From positions 1 through 52,433 of the forward strand of contig NZ_JAAGUY010000032.1 of NCBI RefSeq assembly GCF_010868145.1: a stretch of 52,433 nt of DNA, written 5' to 3'. The notes beneath the pieces are model-generated. The model worked only from the letters and a program-made list of their open reading frames with translations, made no database searches and was not told where the DNA came from. The translations under genes and the position numbers were made by a program. This document shows, in pieces, positions 33,514-41,132 of the stretch (positions are counted from its first letter, which is position 1; each line of letters begins with the position of its first letter). This stretch comes from Nocardia cyriacigeorgica. Its GTDB lineage: Bacteria > Actinomycetota > Actinomycetes > Mycobacteriales > Mycobacteriaceae.

Positions 33514-34079
33514 CGCCGAATCCCTTCCACACACACGTGCAGTACGGGTTCCACCAGCTCGCGCAGCGACATGTCGGGATCGACCAGGGCTTGCACCAGG
33601 CATCCTTCGATCGCCGCGACGATGACCGTCGCATGCCGCGCATCGATCCCTTGACGCAGTTCGCCACCAGCGGCGGCCTCGGTCAACAGCTCGGCAATCG
33701 CGGCGCGGTAGTCGCGGTAGACGCCGACCAGGTCGATCGGCGGATTCGCGGCCCACACGTCAAGCAGGACCCGCACGTGGTCGGGATGCGCGTCGAGCAT
33801 TTCCATCGCCCCGCGAACCAACCGCGCCAGCCGTTCCAACGCGGTGCCGGCACCGAGTTCGGCGAGCACCTGCCCCGTCTCCGCGACGTAGCTGGCGAAC
33901 ACACCGGTCAGCAGCGCATCCCGGCTGCCGAAATACAGGTAGATGGTCCCTTTCGCGATCCCCGCCTCGGCCGCCACATCGTCGACCCGCGAGGCCGCGA
34001 ACCCCTTCCGCGCGAACACCTTGGCCGCCGCATCCAGAATCTCCCGCTGACGAGCGGCCCGATCGACAACTTTCGGCAT
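33510..34079 (-). CDS. TetR family transcriptional regulator
   Basis: 189 residues. The N-terminal HTH is typical: REILDAAAKVFARKGFAASRVDDVAAEAGIAKGTIYLYFGSRDALL. The C-terminal ligand domain contains LARLVRGAMEMLDAHPDHVRVLLDVWA and ends ELVEPVLHVCVEGIRR. ATG 34079 is followed upstream by a near-perfect 24-bp palindrome (34087-34110), 8 bp from the start, so autoregulation is likely. The last codons overlap the start of the downstream membrane-protein gene by 4 bp. The ligand is unknown. Confidence 0.92.
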   Translation of the reverse strand: MPKVVDRAARQREILDAAAKVFARKGFAASRVDDVAAEAGIAKGTIYLYFGSRDALLTGVFASYVAETGQVLAELGAGTALERLARLVRGAMEMLDAHPDHVRVLLDVWAANPPIDLVGVYRDYRAAIAELLTEAAAGGELRQGIDARHATVIVAAIEGCLVQALVDPDMSLRELVEPVLHVCVEGIRR

Positions 34080-34086
34080 GAGTCGA

Positions 34087-34110
34087 TTATGAATGACCGG
34101 TCAGTCATAA
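34087..34110 (-). promoter_or_regulatory. TetR operator in front of the TetR/membrane-protein operon
   Basis: The core TGACCGGTCA (34094-34103) is flanked by TTATGA and TCATAA, giving a 24-bp palindrome with a single mismatched pair. It starts 8 bp upstream of the TetR start codon. Confidence 0.8.
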
Positions 34111-34334
34111 ACAACCCCAGGCGCCGGAAAAGTGAATCTTCTTGGGAGCAGCGAGGATCGGCCCACGACACCGGCACCACCCGGTGCCACACTCTTCCTC
34201 GCCGACAAGCGCCGTAGCCGCCGACCCCCGCCCCACCACACACTCCAACCGCAGGTCAGACGCGCTTACCTGGAGCTTTCCCCCGACGGCACCGACTCTG
34301 CTACAGTCTCCGTTGATACCCGGTATCGGGTGCT

Positions 34335-34408
34335 GCCGATGTAGTTCAATGGTAGAACTTCTGCTTCCCAAGCAGACAGCGCGGGTTCGATTCCCGTCAT
34401 CGGCTCCA
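34335..34408 (+). tRNA. tRNA-Gly, anticodon CCC
   Basis: 74 nt including an encoded CCA. The acceptor stem GCCGATG pairs with CATCGGC, and the D stem GTTC pairs with GAAC. The anticodon stem is TCTGC/GCAGA with loop TTCCCAA, giving anticodon CCC at positions 34-36. The T arm is GCGGG-TTCGATT-CCCGT, and the discriminator is T followed by CCA. A -10 like TACAGT lies at 34302-34307. In M. tuberculosis a tRNA-Gly gene also lies close to dcd. Confidence 0.95.
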
Positions 34409-34422
34409 GCAAGAAACGGTCC

Positions 34423-34515
34423 TCACCAAGCGCCGACCAGTTCGGCAGCTCTTCGGTAACTGCCGGTCAGATCGTCGGCAGCCCGAATCTCCATGATCTC
34501 CTCGTCGGTCTTCAC
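34423..34515 (-). pseudogene. Remnant of an IS21-family IstA transposase N-terminus
   Basis: A 30-codon frame reads MKTDEEIMEIRAADDLTGSY then RRAAELVGAW and stops. In IS21-type IstA proteins of actinobacteria the N-terminus reads K-(T/S)-x-E-E-I-M-E-I-x-x-x-x-D-L-T-G-S-x-R-x-A-A-E-L-x-G-C-S-H-H-T-V. The match stops where the Cys-Ser-His-His HTH part should begin. It lies 15 bp beyond the tRNA-Gly gene, a common insertion hot spot. No inverted repeats or IstB partner are seen, so only a fragment remains. Confidence 0.55.
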
Positions 34516-34561
34516 CGCTGTTGTTGACCCTGTGGGCGGTTGGGGTCGGATTCGGCTGGTC

Positions 34562-34951
34562 TTATCGGTCGAGTTGGGCTTGGAAGATCGCTCGGTTGAA
34601 ATAGGCGCGGGCTTCGTGAATGAGTCCGTCGTCATCGAGGTCGTAGACGTTGATCCCCGACCAGTTCACCGGGGTTCCGGTGGTGGTTACGGCGGCTCCG
34701 GACCAGCAGACCGCGACCGAGTTTCCGACGGTGTGGGCTTCGCGCGGGGTCAGGCCGAGGAACAGGCTGAAATTGGGTAGCACCGAGGCAATGAACTCGC
34801 GGATCGCGGGGCGGCCGACGATCGGCGGCTCACCGATCGGATCGTGGAACACGCCGTCGACGGCAAAGGCATCGGCCCAGGCGTCGGCATCAGCGGACTG
34901 GGAAGCGGCGAAAAACTTCATCACGGCGGCGGGCATGGCGGGCATGGTCAT
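34562..34951 (-). CDS. SnoaL/NTF2-like nuclear transport factor fold protein
   Basis: 129 residues. It has the cone-shaped NTF2 plan: an N-terminal helix (AVMKFFAASQSADADAWADAFAVDGVFHDPIG), then PIVGRPAIREFIASVLPNF, and strands ending with NWSGINVYDLDDDGLIHEARAYFN. ATG 34951 is chosen because AGGAGA lies 8 nt before it. Upstream codons to 35713 overlap the MFS gene and are not homologous. Members include polyketide cyclases, limonene-epoxide hydrolases and ketosteroid isomerases; the Asp/His arrangement (VFHDPIG) suits an enzyme or ligand-binding role. It follows the MFS gene by 44 bp on the same strand, so it may belong to that TetR-controlled operon. Confidence 0.8.
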   Translation of the reverse strand: MTMPAMPAAVMKFFAASQSADADAWADAFAVDGVFHDPIGEPPIVGRPAIREFIASVLPNFSLFLGLTPREAHTVGNSVAVCWSGAAVTTTGTPVNWSGINVYDLDDDGLIHEARAYFNRAIFQAQLDR

Positions 34952-34995
34952 CGGGGAATCTCCTGGGTTGATAGTGGTGGGAAAATCGTTGGCAT

Positions 34996-36219
34996 TCATG
35001 CCGTTACCGGGGTGCGATGGTTTCGTTCGTAGCGTCGTGCGAAGGGCAGAACCGCGAGACCGGTGACGGCGAGTAGCGCTTGCAGCGCGCACACGCCGGC
35101 CCAGCCGAGGCCGGCGTAGCAGGCGCCAGCCGCGGCGGCGCAGATCGCGCCGCTGAGGAACACCGCGACCATGTAGACGGTGTTGGCGCGGCTGCGCGCC
35201 TCGGGCAGGTAGGCGAAAATGCGGGCCTGGTTGGCGATCTGGCTCCACTGCACCGCGACATTCACCGCGATGATCGCCACGATCATCGACGCGATCACGG
35301 TCCGGCCGAGGGCGTACGCTCCCGCCGAGACCAGGGTCAGCACCAGCGCGGCGGTGACGATCGGCAGCGGGCCGCGCCGGTCGATGAACCGTCCGGCCCA
35401 CGGCGCGGCGAACGCACCCGCCAGACCCAGCATGCCGAACAAGCCAGCGGCCGCGGCGCCGAAGTGATACGGGTTGTGGGTGAGTACCAGCACTAGCGAG
35501 GTCCAGGTGGCGTTGTAGGCACCGAACAGGCTGGCGTGCAGCAGGCACGACTGCCGCAACGCCGGCTCGCTGCGCAGCAGCCGCGGCAGGGACGCCAGCA
35601 ACTGCCCGTAGCCGATCGTGTTGTTGCGGTTGGGTTCTCGCGGAATCAGAGCCACGGTCAGCAACCCCGATGCTGCGGTCAGCACGGCCGCGAGCACGTA
35701 GACCGCCCGCCACCCCAACGCCTCACCGACCGCGCCACCGATCACACGGGAGCCGATGATTCCGGTCATCAATCCGATCTGGACTCCGGCCACCGCCGAG
35801 GCTCGCCGCTGTGGCGGGGCGAGTTCGGCGGCCAGCGGCACGAGCACTTGCGGGACCACGGTGAATCCGCCGACCAGCGCCGCGGCCGCCGCCAGCAACG
35901 ATAGACCTGGCGACAGCGCAGCCAATAGCAGCGCAAGCACCGTCACGGCCAGCATCACCATCAGCAGCGGCCGTCGTCGGCGCACATCACCCAACGGCAC
36001 CAGGAACAAGATTCCCGCGGCATAGCCGAACTGTGCGCATGTCACCACCAACCCAGCCGACGACGGTGCGATCCCGAGTGCACTGGCGAACAACGTCAGC
36101 AACGGTTGTGCCAGATACACATTCGCCACGGTCACGCCACTGCAGATTGCCATCACCGCGAACAACAGCGGACGCACCTTCGTTCCGGCATCGGTCGCCG
36201 GGGTTTGAGTTGGGTTCAT
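34996..36219 (-). CDS. MFS exporter
   Basis: 407 residues with 12 predicted helices. The loop 2-3 motif GDVRRRRPLLMVM and the equivalent RFIDRRGPLPIVTAAL in the second half are typical of the drug/metabolite MFS (YdeA/AraJ-like) family. The first helices read KVRPLLFAVMAICSGVTVANVYLAQPLLTLF. ATG 36219 is chosen because GGAG lies 6 nt upstream; ATG 36225 and TTG 36231 are in-frame alternatives. It is divergent from the TetR gene at 36312, and two operator palindromes lie between them. The transported compound is unknown. Confidence 0.9.
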   Translation of the reverse strand: MNPTQTPATDAGTKVRPLLFAVMAICSGVTVANVYLAQPLLTLFASALGIAPSSAGLVVTCAQFGYAAGILFLVPLGDVRRRRPLLMVMLAVTVLALLLAALSPGLSLLAAAAALVGGFTVVPQVLVPLAAELAPPQRRASAVAGVQIGLMTGIIGSRVIGGAVGEALGWRAVYVLAAVLTAASGLLTVALIPREPNRNNTIGYGQLLASLPRLLRSEPALRQSCLLHASLFGAYNATWTSLVLVLTHNPYHFGAAAAGLFGMLGLAGAFAAPWAGRFIDRRGPLPIVTAALVLTLVSAGAYALGRTVIASMIVAIIAVNVAVQWSQIANQARIFAYLPEARSRANTVYMVAVFLSGAICAAAAGACYAGLGWAGVCALQALLAVTGLAVLPFARRYERNHRTPVTA

Positions 36220-36236
36220 CAGCATCTCCAAACCGA

Positions 36237-36254
36237 TCGAACTAGTTAGTTCGA
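36237..36254. promoter_or_regulatory. TetR operator 1 between MFS exporter and TetR gene
   Basis: TCGAACTA-GT-TAGTTCGA is a perfect 8+8 inverted repeat, 18 bp upstream of the MFS start codon. Confidence 0.8.
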
Positions 36255-36283
36255 ATGGTAGAAGTCGATAGGTTTCGAAGTCA

Positions 36284-36299
36284 AACGAACTGGTTCGTT
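36284..36299. promoter_or_regulatory. TetR operator 2 between MFS exporter and TetR gene
   Basis: AACGAAC-TG-GTTCGTT, 7+7 perfect. It shares the CGAAC...GTTCG core with operator 1 and lies 12 bp upstream of the TetR start, so it serves autoregulation. Confidence 0.78.
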
Positions 36300-36311
36300 A
36301 CAATTCACCTT

Positions 36312-36887
36312 GTGGCATACGACTCAGCGGCAACCAAGGAACGCATCCTCACTGCTGCGGTGACCGAGTTCGCCACCTATGGCGTCGCGGGCGCACGGGT
36401 GGATCGCATCGCAGCCACCGCGAAGGCCAACAAGCGGGCCATTTACGACTACTTCGGCGATAAGAAGGCGCTGTTCGGTGCGGTGCTGGAACGATTGATG
36501 ACCGAACTTGCCGAAGCTGTCCCACCCCGCGACGACGAAGACCTCGACGCTTACGCGGGCGCGCTTTTCGACTACCACCGCGCTCATCCCGAAGCTCTGC
36601 GGTTGCTCCTGTGGGAAGCGCTCGAACTCGGCGACGAACCGGTCCCCGATGAACCTGCACGCACCGAGCACTACCTCGACAAGATCCGCGCCGCCGAAAC
36701 CACCACCGGCGACGACGACCCGCGAGCACTGCTGTTCTTTACCCTCGGCCTGGTCGGATGGAGCTTGGCCATGCCGCAATTGCGGCGCATGATCCTTGGG
36801 ACCGACTACCCGCTGGACCGGCTGCGCAATTCCGTCTCCTCGGCGGTCCGGGCACTGTCCAGCACATCACACCACTCTGCTGAATAG
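36312..36887 (+). CDS. TetR family repressor of the divergent MFS exporter
   Basis: 191 residues from GTG 36312. The HTH region is ATKERILTAAVTEFATYGVAGARVDRIAATAKANKRAIYDYFGDKKALFGAVL. The C-terminal domain contains YHRAHPEALRLLLWEALELGDEPVPDE and resembles TetR_C members of the AcrR-like branch. No RBS precedes GTG 36312; the frame opens at 36255 inside the operator region, which argues for the shorter form. The two palindromes in the intergenic region are its probable binding sites. Confidence 0.9.
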   Translation: MAYDSAATKERILTAAVTEFATYGVAGARVDRIAATAKANKRAIYDYFGDKKALFGAVLERLMTELAEAVPPRDDEDLDAYAGALFDYHRAHPEALRLLLWEALELGDEPVPDEPARTEHYLDKIRAAETTTGDDDPRALLFFTLGLVGWSLAMPQLRRMILGTDYPLDRLRNSVSSAVRALSSTSHHSAE

Positions 36888-36974
36888 ACCGCGAGCGTCC
36901 TTCGTCAGAGCGGAAACTCCTGCGCGTGCCGGGGAAATCTCGTGTCCGCCACTGCGCTAAGAAATAGCCCGGGT

Positions 36975-37334
36975 TCACCCACCCGCCACTGCGACATAGC
37001 CTCCCCAGGCGAAGTACGCGGTATCGACCGCCACACCGGCAGCCGCGGCACGACGCCCGGCCACCTGCTGCGACGCACCCCGCAGGCGGTCCAGCCAGAT
37101 CAGTAGGTACACCGCAAGCAACGTAGCGGCGAGCCAACCACCGAGGTCTCGAGTAGCAGGCAGGGCGACCATCCCGCCGAGCAGAATCTCCACAACGCCG
37201 GACATCGCTACAAGCAGCCGCGGCCACGCCGGTCACGACGGCACCAGCGCCGCGTAGTACGCCGGCGCCACAAAGTGTGAGACACCGCAGGCGATGAGGA
37301 ACAGTCCGAGCACGGTCGCTGCGATAGCGTGCAT
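36975..37334 (-). pseudogene. DoxX-family membrane protein interrupted by an in-frame TGA
   Basis: Two frames in the same phase join into one DoxX-like protein of 120 codons. The first part is MHAIAATVLGLFLIACGVSHFVAPAYYAALVPS, then TGA at 37235-37233. The second part is PAWPRLLVAMSGVVEILLGGMVAL and continues for two more helices to VAVAGG. The family normally has Trp after V-P-S/P, so a TGG to TGA change explains the stop. The frame is otherwise intact, so the mutation is recent or the second half is re-initiated at ATG 37205. It is divergent from the broken AraC gene. Confidence 0.72.
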
Positions 37335-37343
37335 GGGGTGAGC

Positions 37344-37772
37344 ATGGCGCCGGCGTGCCTGTGGCGGCTTGAACAAAACGATCGCCGCCGCGTCTTCGCG
37401 CGTGATGGATCGGCGGCGTTGTTCGCCGATACCGGTACCTCGGCCGTCACGAACCATCGCCATCCGACCTGGAAGCTGATCCTTCCGCTCGGCGACAATC
37501 CCGCCGAGGTCAGCGCGGGCGGCTCAGGGCGGCTCGCCCCGCCCGCCGTGCTTATTCCGCCGCAGTGGCCGCATTCCAGTCGCGTCGTCGACGGCTATAT
37601 CGGCCTGTTCCTCGACGCGCGACTCTTGCCGCCCGCCGGCGATCCGGCTCAGGCCGGGGCCTTTTCGATGCGAGTGATGCGGGTGTGGCCGTCGAGGGTG
37701 GCGACGGTGACCATCTGGTTGAACGTGTCGGGGGGTTCGCCGGGGTACTGCTGGACCAGGTCGACGAGATAG
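37344..37772 (+). pseudogene. Truncated AraC-family regulator (sensor domain only)
   Basis: From ATG 37344 the product MAPACLWRLEQNDRRRVFA continues with TSAVTNHRHPTWKLILPLG, APPAVLIPPQWPHSSRV and DGYIGLFLDARLL. This is the cupin-like N-terminal half of an AraC-type regulator. After about 100 residues the homology stops (GDPAQAGAF near 37655), where the frame runs into antisense sequence of the gene at 37649. The two C-terminal HTH motifs are absent, so the gene has lost its DNA-binding end. It overlaps the DoxX pseudogene start on the opposite strand; AraC regulators often control a divergent DoxX gene. Confidence 0.6.
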
Positions 37773-38638
37773 CGCTCGGGGGCGGAATTCGGCAGCGGCG
37801 TGATGGTGACGCAGTAGCGGGTGCCGAGGGGGACCTGGGAGATGCCGCGGTCGATGCCCGCGGCATCGGAGACGGCGGCGTCGGCGGTGACGAAGCCGCG
37901 CGCACGGTGGCCGTCGCGGGCGACGTAGTAGGCGTGCTCGAATCCGAAGATCGCGTCGGCACCGGACCCGGTTCCGCCGGTAGGAGTTCCGGACACCACC
38001 GCACCACCGGTGCCGTCGAGTTGCTGCACGCACCCGTCGGCCGCGTACGGCGGTGACTCCACCGGCGATTCGGCAGGCGGCGTTGTTGGGGCGGCTGCCG
38101 CTGTGGAACTACCCGGTGGGAGCTGGTCGCCGGCGTTCGGGGTCTGTCCGCGAACATCGGCCGACACCGCGCGTTTGTCCTCATCGCCGGTCGAGGTCGC
38201 GATGACAACGGCGACCGCCGCGATCCCGATTGCCAGCCCAACGCCCATGAGGATGCTCAGCGCGCGGCCGCCGCCGCTGCCGTCGTCGTCGCGGGTCGCG
38301 CGTTTCGACCGCGGTTTACGCCAGCCGCCACCGATCTTGCCGCTGCGGTCGATCAGCGGCGGCAACAGCGAGGGCTCATGATCGCGGTAGGCGGCGACCG
38401 TCTCCTCCGGTGCGTCGTACTCCGGCTCCTGCTGCCACTGCTCGGTTTCCTCGTCGGCAGCCTCCTCATCGGCCGCGGGAGGTTCCAGCGGGCCGGTGGG
38501 CGTTTCGAGCCAGTCGTCCCAGTTGCCCTCGCGGTCACCGGGACCACCTTCGGGCGGCGGCCTGCGCCGCCGCCCCCGTTTGCGGGGCGGCGGTACACGC
38601 ACCATCGGCAGCCCGGGGTCGAATGGGTTGTCGCTCAT
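37649..38638 (-). CDS. Single-pass membrane protein in a type VII-related operon
   Basis: 329 residues. The cytoplasmic N-terminus (about 120) is basic then acidic and Pro-rich (VPPPRKRGRRRRPPPEGG; EEAADEETEQWQQEPEYD). One transmembrane helix follows at about 126-148 (ALSILMGVGLAIGIAAVAVVIA), then a Thr/Ala/Pro linker and an outside domain of about 125 residues. That domain has two Cys (DGCVQQLDG, TRYCVTITPLP) and the stretch FGFEHAYYVARDGHRARGFV. ATG 38638 overlaps the stop of the upstream gene (ATGA). The overlap with the WXG-like and EspC-like genes suggests a role in the same secretion or surface system; the function is not known. Confidence 0.8.
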   Translation of the reverse strand: MSDNPFDPGLPMVRVPPPRKRGRRRRPPPEGGPGDREGNWDDWLETPTGPLEPPAADEEAADEETEQWQQEPEYDAPEETVAAYRDHEPSLLPPLIDRSGKIGGGWRKPRSKRATRDDDGSGGGRALSILMGVGLAIGIAAVAVVIATSTGDEDKRAVSADVRGQTPNAGDQLPPGSSTAAAAPTTPPAESPVESPPYAADGCVQQLDGTGGAVVSGTPTGGTGSGADAIFGFEHAYYVARDGHRARGFVTADAAVSDAAGIDRGISQVPLGTRYCVTITPLPNSAPERYLVDLVQQYPGEPPDTFNQMVTVATLDGHTRITRIEKAPA

Positions 38639-39846
38639 CGGTCGTCGTCGGCACCGATCGCGGGTGCGGTGGCCATGGTGAGCGTCGCCGGGACGGTCAC
38701 CCCGAGCTGGCCGGGCCTCGGCTTACGGTCCTGATCGCCACCACCCTGGCCGGTCCCTGGCGGGATGACCATGCCGCCGTGCTGTCCGCCAGAGGCTGGT
38801 GGCGGTGCGGAGAACGGTCCGCCCCCGCCACCGGTGTTGTCGGAAGGCTTGGGCTCGGCCGGCTGCGAACGAGATGCAGGCGGGGGTGGCGCCGCCATCG
38901 CGGCACCGGGGGTGGAGGGCGCCGTCTCCGGTTTCGGCGCGGGCCCACCACCGAAATCGAACATCTTCGGCGGCACCGGGTTCCCGGCGCCGGCAGGTGC
39001 CGTCGAGGACGGACCGGTCTGCGCCTGGTCGGCCTTGTTCGGATTGAGCGCCTGCTCGATGGCGGTACCGGCTTGGGCGCCGACAGTGTCGACGACTTTG
39101 AGGCCGACGTCGGCGATCCGGTCGATGATCTTCGATCCGAGTTCCACTCCGGCGTCGATGGCCGTGGTGCCCAGCTGGACGCCGGCGGCCACGAGCTGCT
39201 GCTGCAACTGCAACTGCATCGCCAGCGCCGGATCGATCGGCTGGCCCGGTACGGCGCCCGGCACCGTCGTGGTCGTGCCGGGGATGGCGCCGGGTGTGGT
39301 GAGCACGCCCTGTGGCGTGGTCACCGTCATGGGGCCCATATCGCGCAATCGCTGTCGGTGGCCGTCCATTTCGCCCTGAGCGGTGTTCACCACGCCGAGC
39401 GCCTCCCGGATGGCTTGGGCGGCACGGTCGATGACGGCGTCGGTTTCCGGCGCCGAGGTGGCCGTGTCCAGGATGGTGCGGGCGTCGCGCCGGAAATCGT
39501 CGATGATGCCGTCGACCTCACGTGCCGCGCGACTACTGGTGAACTGGGCATCCGACAGCAGCGCCGCATACTGCGGTCCACGGTCGGCGACGGCGCCGAT
39601 CTCGCTACGGGTGGTACGGATGACGGGCACCGCGGCGTCGGCGGCCTGGCCGGACCACGTGGACTCCAACGCATGTAGGCCACGGGTGTGGGTGGATTCG
39701 GTGGCATCGGCGGTGGCCGAGGCCGTGGTCAATGCGCCGAGTACTTGCTGGTCCGGGGCTGCCGCACCCGATCCGAGCCCGGAACGCAGCCGCAGGAGCG
39801 GTTCGGCGAGGACCGTCACCATGGGCGGATCGGATATCGGTTTCAT
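38635..39846 (-). CDS. WXG-like, proline/glycine-rich putative type VII secretion substrate
   Basis: 403 residues. The N-terminal 150 are helical with a WxG-type turn (Trp64-Ser-Gly in LESTWSGQAADAAVP) and long amphipathic helices (RREIGAVADRG-like; REVDGIIDDFRRDARTIL). The C-terminal 230 are Pro/Gly/Thr-rich (TPGAIPGTTTTVPG; FDFGGGPAPKPETAP; GGGGGPFSAPPPASGGQHGG) with a helical block at 205-265. This plan resembles PPE/Esp-type substrates. Both ends overlap neighbouring genes by 4 bp, so it is the middle gene of a three-gene operon. No signal peptide or membrane helix is seen. Confidence 0.78.
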   Translation of the reverse strand: MKPISDPPMVTVLAEPLLRLRSGLGSGAAAPDQQVLGALTTASATADATESTHTRGLHALESTWSGQAADAAVPVIRTTRSEIGAVADRGPQYAALLSDAQFTSSRAAREVDGIIDDFRRDARTILDTATSAPETDAVIDRAAQAIREALGVVNTAQGEMDGHRQRLRDMGPMTVTTPQGVLTTPGAIPGTTTTVPGAVPGQPIDPALAMQLQLQQQLVAAGVQLGTTAIDAGVELGSKIIDRIADVGLKVVDTVGAQAGTAIEQALNPNKADQAQTGPSSTAPAGAGNPVPPKMFDFGGGPAPKPETAPSTPGAAMAAPPPPASRSQPAEPKPSDNTGGGGGPFSAPPPASGGQHGGMVIPPGTGQGGGDQDRKPRPGQLGVTVPATLTMATAPAIGADDDR

Positions 39847-40166
39847 GCCTGCTCACCCGCCCGGCCGAGCGCGGCGGCGCCGTCGGCATCGAGGCCGCCG
39901 GCTGCGGCGGCTTGCCCCTGCACCGTCTGCCCGTACGCGGTGACCAATGTCGCCGCCGTGCTCAGCGCGGTGTAATCGTCACCGACGGCCGCGACGAACT
40001 CGGTCGCGAAATCGGCGCCGAGCAACCCCACTCCCGCAGCGATGCGGGCCGCGTCGGTTCCTGGCACCAGCTGCGCCGCGGCACCCGCGAGCTCACCGGC
40101 CACCTGATCCGCGACCACCTTGTATGTGCTCACCGCATCCGGATCGATCCGCACAGTTCGCGCCAC
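39843..40166 (-). CDS. EspC-like type VII secretion target protein
   Basis: 107 residues, all helical. It starts MARTVRIDPDAVSTYKVVADQVAGELAGAAAQL and contains GVGLLGADFATEFVAAVGDDYTALSTAATLVTAYGQTVQG. The length and pattern match the EspC (Rv3615c-type) family that is secreted with EspA-type partners. A canonical Tyr-x-x-x-Asp/Glu export motif is not evident, so its partner may supply the signal. GTG 40166 has AAGGGGG 6 nt upstream and starts the operon; its stop overlaps the ATG of the next gene. Confidence 0.8.
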   Translation of the reverse strand: MARTVRIDPDAVSTYKVVADQVAGELAGAAAQLVPGTDAARIAAGVGLLGADFATEFVAAVGDDYTALSTAATLVTAYGQTVQGQAAAAGGLDADGAAALGRAGEQA

Positions 40167-40373
40167 TTCGGCCCCCTTAGCTCGTCGTTCGAGGTACGAC
40201 TGGACTGTAGAACAAAAGCCCTGACCCAGCGTCCTCCACGATGGGTTACCCAGCGGGACACCGCAACCCCACGCTCGAAACCGGACGCCCGCGCGTGTCG
40301 CCCCACGAGGACGAGCTGGGCCGATGCCGCCGAGTCCTCGGCCGATGCCCGATGTGTCCCTGGCGATGCCCGT

Positions 40374-40694
40374 TCAGCCCGCGCGCAGCAGCCGGAAGCG
40401 GGAGCCGTGGAAGATGAGCGGTTCGCGGTGCGGATGGGTGGCGAGGCGGTCGATGGCGAGCAAGCTCAGGCCGAGCCGGCTCGCGGTGGTCAGGCGCGGC
40501 CAGGTGGAGGAGGTGTTCTGCACACAGAACGACACCAGCGGCAGGTCGAGCGAAACAGGCACGAAGGTCGCCACCGCCATACCGTGCGGGACACCGTCGC
40601 CCCGGGCGCAGACCGCGACCACACCGCTGGGAAAGTTCGCGAATGCGCGGCGCAGGCCGGCGCCGTCGGCGGGTGAAGCGAACAGCTCATCCAT
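40374..40694 (-). pseudogene. Flavin reductase family gene with apparent internal deletion
   Basis: 106 residues. The first 70 match the flavin-reductase domain (LRRAFANFPSGVVAVCARGDG, PHGMAVATFVPVSLDLPLVSFCVQNTSSTWPRL, LGLSLLA). They then jump to what looks like the C-terminal end of the domain (HREPLIFHGSRFRLL). Full-length members have about 160-170 residues, so 60 or so central residues that form half of the FMN site are missing while the frame is kept. It is either a pseudogene by in-frame deletion or a reduced protein. ATG 40694 has no strong RBS. Confidence 0.6.
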
Positions 40695-40809
40695 GATTCG
40701 CCACCCCGACCTCGGCGGCCAGTGCCTGAACCACCGGCCGCCGAGAGCACCGGTTAGACGCAGCGCGATCGAAACCGGGCATGTCGGTGCCCAGCGCTAC
40801 GGTCGACGT

Positions 40810-41112
40810 GTGACGGACGGGCGATACACCTTCACCGCGCGATTATGGGAGCACCACGGTCAGGGCTCATGGCATTTCGTCGACCTGCCCGAAGAAATCG
40901 CTGACGAGATCGAGGAGATCTATGGGCACCGCTCGGGTGGATTCGGCTCGGTGCGGGTCCGGGTGACGATCGGCGGCAGTCGTTGGTCGACGTCGCTGTT
41001 CCCGGATAAATCCCGCGCCACCTATGTGCTGCCGGTGAAAAAGCCGGTTCGTCTGGCCGAAGATTTGGTTGCGGGCTCACGGGCGCGGATCGAGATCGTC
41101 ATCGCGATCTGA
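40810..41112 (+). CDS. DUF1905 domain protein
   Basis: 100 residues. It begins MTDGRYTFTARLWEHHGQGSWHFVDLPEEIADEI, continues with GFGSVRVRVTIGGSRWSTSLFPDK, and ends TYVLPVKKPVRLAEDLVAGSRARIEIVI; this is the DUF1905 beta-barrel plan. GTG 40810 lies 6 nt after a -10 box TACGGT (40798-40803) and has no RBS, so a leaderless message is likely. Family members are small, of unknown biochemical function, and are often fused to YdeI/OmpD-like domains. Confidence 0.85.
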   Translation: MTDGRYTFTARLWEHHGQGSWHFVDLPEEIADEIEEIYGHRSGGFGSVRVRVTIGGSRWSTSLFPDKSRATYVLPVKKPVRLAEDLVAGSRARIEIVIAI

Positions 41113-41132
41113 TCCGCGCACCGATTATCCCG

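Noticed and set aside
37233..37235. TGA in the DoxX gene as a selenocysteine codon
   Set aside because: No selenocysteine insertion structure or selenoprotein family context is seen; a TGG to TGA mutation is simpler.
34335..37772. Integrated genomic island bounded by tRNA-Gly
   Set aside because: No integrase gene and no second copy of the tRNA 3' end were found in the window; only an IS fragment is present.
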